Below are positions 62,859 to 64,000 of a stretch of 64,000 nt of DNA, one piece after another (within the stretch, counting starts at the first letter, position 1; each line of letters starts with the position of its first letter). A program made the position numbers and the translations under genes. The notes under the pieces were generated by a model, which did not search any database, was not told where the DNA came from, and saw only the letters and a program-made list of their open reading frames with translations. This stretch comes from Pedobacter sp. Leaf41 (GTDB lineage: Bacteria > Bacteroidota > Bacteroidia > Sphingobacteriales > Sphingobacteriaceae): the NCBI RefSeq assembly GCF_001422545.1, contig NZ_LMLE01000001.1, forward strand, positions 534,830-598,829, written 5' to 3'.

Positions 62859-63491
62859 TTAAACTTTTACATTTTCCATTCCATATTGTTTTAATACATC
62901 AGCTGGTACACCAGTCCATTGGTTTGGTGCATTACCTGCATAACCAATATCTTTTACACCGATTTCTGTAGTGTAAAAACCAGAAGCCGTTAAGCTTCTC
63001 ATTCGGTTAAAAAAAGTAACGCCGGCCTGAACTTCGGGCTTTGCTTTTTTGGGATAAGCAATTTCATCGACTATCGAAATTTGCTGATCTGCAGAAGCAT
63101 CTACAAAAGATTTGCTAAATTTATTAAAGCAATAAACGTCCAGCCATTTTAAGCCACCACGCATAGGCACTTTATGTTCGGGGATATCTTTTACAATAAA
63201 TTCAATAAACTCTGGCACTTTGGCATCAGAGGCACTTCCCGAGACATCATCTTTAGGAATTATAATATCTGCTAAAACAGTTATGGTTGCCATTTCATGT
63301 TTAGTGAAATAAGTTTCCGCTTTTAGTTCTTTATCCCGGTCTATTTCCCACTGTTCACGCCCAGCCTCTGCTTTCGTTTCTTGTGGAATAGGCTTGTCGC
63401 CGGTGTTTTCGGGTTGCTTGCAGGCTTCTAATAACACTGCAGTACTTACTGCTGTTAAGCCAATTGCTTTTAGGGAATCACGTCTGTTCAT
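62859..63491 (-). CDS. Gluconate 2-dehydrogenase subunit 3-family protein, Tat lipoprotein
   Basis: The 210-residue protein opens MNRRDSLKAIGLTAVSTAVL and then LLEACKQ: a twin-arginine motif with a lipobox Cys, so probably a Tat-exported lipoprotein. The domain (TITVLADIIIPKDDVSGSAS, VPEFIEFIVKD, FFNRMRSLTASGFYTTEIGV) is the gluconate-2-dehydrogenase subunit 3 type, the small partner of GMC oxidoreductases. It lies 11 bases downstream of the GMC gene on the minus strand. It may help export the FAD subunit. Confidence 0.88.
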   Translation of the reverse strand: MNRRDSLKAIGLTAVSTAVLLEACKQPENTGDKPIPQETKAEAGREQWEIDRDKELKAETYFTKHEMATITVLADIIIPKDDVSGSASDAKVPEFIEFIVKDIPEHKVPMRGGLKWLDVYCFNKFSKSFVDASADQQISIVDEIAYPKKAKPEVQAGVTFFNRMRSLTASGFYTTEIGVKDIGYAGNAPNQWTGVPADVLKQYGMENVKV

Positions 63492-63502
63492 GTTGTAATT
63501 CT

Positions 63503-64000
63503 TTAAATGTTTTGTTTTTTCTTTTGCGCTAAAATGTACTCTGCCGTACGCATGGAGAGCGCAAGGATAGTCCAGGTTGCGTTTTTATCACCTTGTTGTA
63601 CAAATGGACCGGCATCAACAACAAAAAGATTCTTGCAATCGTGTGCCTGGCAATATTTGTTCAGTGCAGATTTTTTCGGGTCATCGCCCATGCGGATAGT
63701 ACCCACTTCGTGAATGATTTTTCCAGGAGGTAACAAACCATAATTGGTTTCTGGCCCCTGAATTTCTGACGTAACCACTCCACCCATTTCTTTCATCATG
63801 TGTAAGAAAGTATCTTGCATGTGTTTAGCTTGTAAAATTTCTTCTTTGGCCCATTTGTAGTGAAACCTGAGAACAGGAATTCCAAATTTATCGACAGCAT
63901 TGGGATCAATTTCGCAATAGTTATCTTCCCTGGCTATGGCGGTTCCTCGGCCTGCCATACCAACGGTGGTTCCATAAAAGCGACGGTAATCATCTTTTAA
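63503..64000 (-). CDS. GMC-family FAD oxidoreductase, C-terminal part (runs off the window)
   Basis: The 165 visible residues are the C-terminal domain of a glucose-methanol-choline oxidoreductase: the HEVGTIRMGDDPKKSALNKY block (with the catalytic-site His), then NLFVVDAGPFVQQGDKNATW and SMRTAEYILAQ. The upstream frame remains open to the edge (DDYRRFYGTTVG), so the start and FAD motif lie outside. With the subunit-3 partner it probably oxidises a sugar or polyol in the periplasm, perhaps at the 3-position of glycosides. Confidence 0.88.
   Translation of the reverse strand, partial: LKDDYRRFYGTTVGMAGRGTAIAREDNYCEIDPNAVDKFGIPVLRFHYKWAKEEILQAKHMQDTFLHMMKEMGGVVTSEIQGPETNYGLLPPGKIIHEVGTIRMGDDPKKSALNKYCQAHDCKNLFVVDAGPFVQQGDKNATWTILALSMRTAEYILAQKKKQNI

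Noticed and set aside
1..64000. tRNA, rRNA, CRISPR arrays, prophage or insertion-sequence transposase genes
   Set aside because: I looked in all sizeable spacers and saw no cloverleaf, array or transposase; small structured RNAs cannot be excluded by eye.

Overview
The window is a chromosomal segment from a Bacteroidota bacterium, most likely Sphingobacteriaceae (Pedobacter or a close relative). The evidence is the AT-rich DNA, many promoters of the Bacteroidota type (-33 TTG, about 20 bases, -7 TAnnTTTG), bacillithiol genes, SusC-era style outer-membrane barrels, and the character of the proteins. There is no prophage, CRISPR array, tRNA or rRNA.

Layout. 1-12.6 kb: tilS, a decayed GxxExxY (PD-(D/E)XK-like) gene between inverted repeats, bshA, a J-domain/KTSC protein, a lactonase, an RsuA/RluB-type pseudouridine synthase with a very long repetitive N-terminus, a lytic transglycosylase, a flavin/2Fe-2S reductase and an OMPLA-like phospholipase. 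12.7-33 kb: uvrA, tatD, L-asparaginase, a CstB-like persulfide dioxygenase-rhodanese next to a YpdA-type bacillithiol disulfide reductase, hydrolases, a polyprenyl diphosphate synthase, terC, an M28 peptidase, ahcY, a large outer-membrane beta-barrel protein and a RidA protein. 33.2-36.9 kb: str operon rpsL-rpsG-fusA-rpsJ, closed by a strong terminator. 36.9-45.0 kb: an 8.3-kb block separating rpsJ from rplC, with small hydrophilic proteins, an orphan NarL-type response regulator, dgt, a fungal-type (TYR1-like) prephenate dehydrogenase and a TauE/DUF1634 pair. 45.1-60.5 kb: the S10-spc-alpha supercluster from rplC to rplQ, including rpmD and rpmJ, secY, map, infA and rpoA. 60.5-64 kb: an exported protein of unknown function, a TlpA-like thioredoxin protein, and a gluconate-2-dehydrogenase-subunit-3/GMC oxidoreductase pair running off the right edge.

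How the genes fit together: bshA (bacillithiol synthesis), ypdA (bacillithiol disulfide reduction) and the CstB-like enzyme (persulfide oxidation) suggest a low-molecular-weight thiol and sulfide detoxification theme. The ribosomal block is a nearly complete translation/secretion/transcription unit.

The least ordinary signals are: the inverted-repeat-bounded GxxExxY remnant; several REP-like palindromes; long inverted repeats built from low-complexity words in almost every sizeable spacer of the ribosomal supercluster; the split between rpsJ and rplC; the TYR1-type enzyme; and several genes whose -7 box lies only 4-6 bases before the start codon (candidate leaderless mRNAs). All assignments are from reading the sequence and from memory of protein families; no database search was run.
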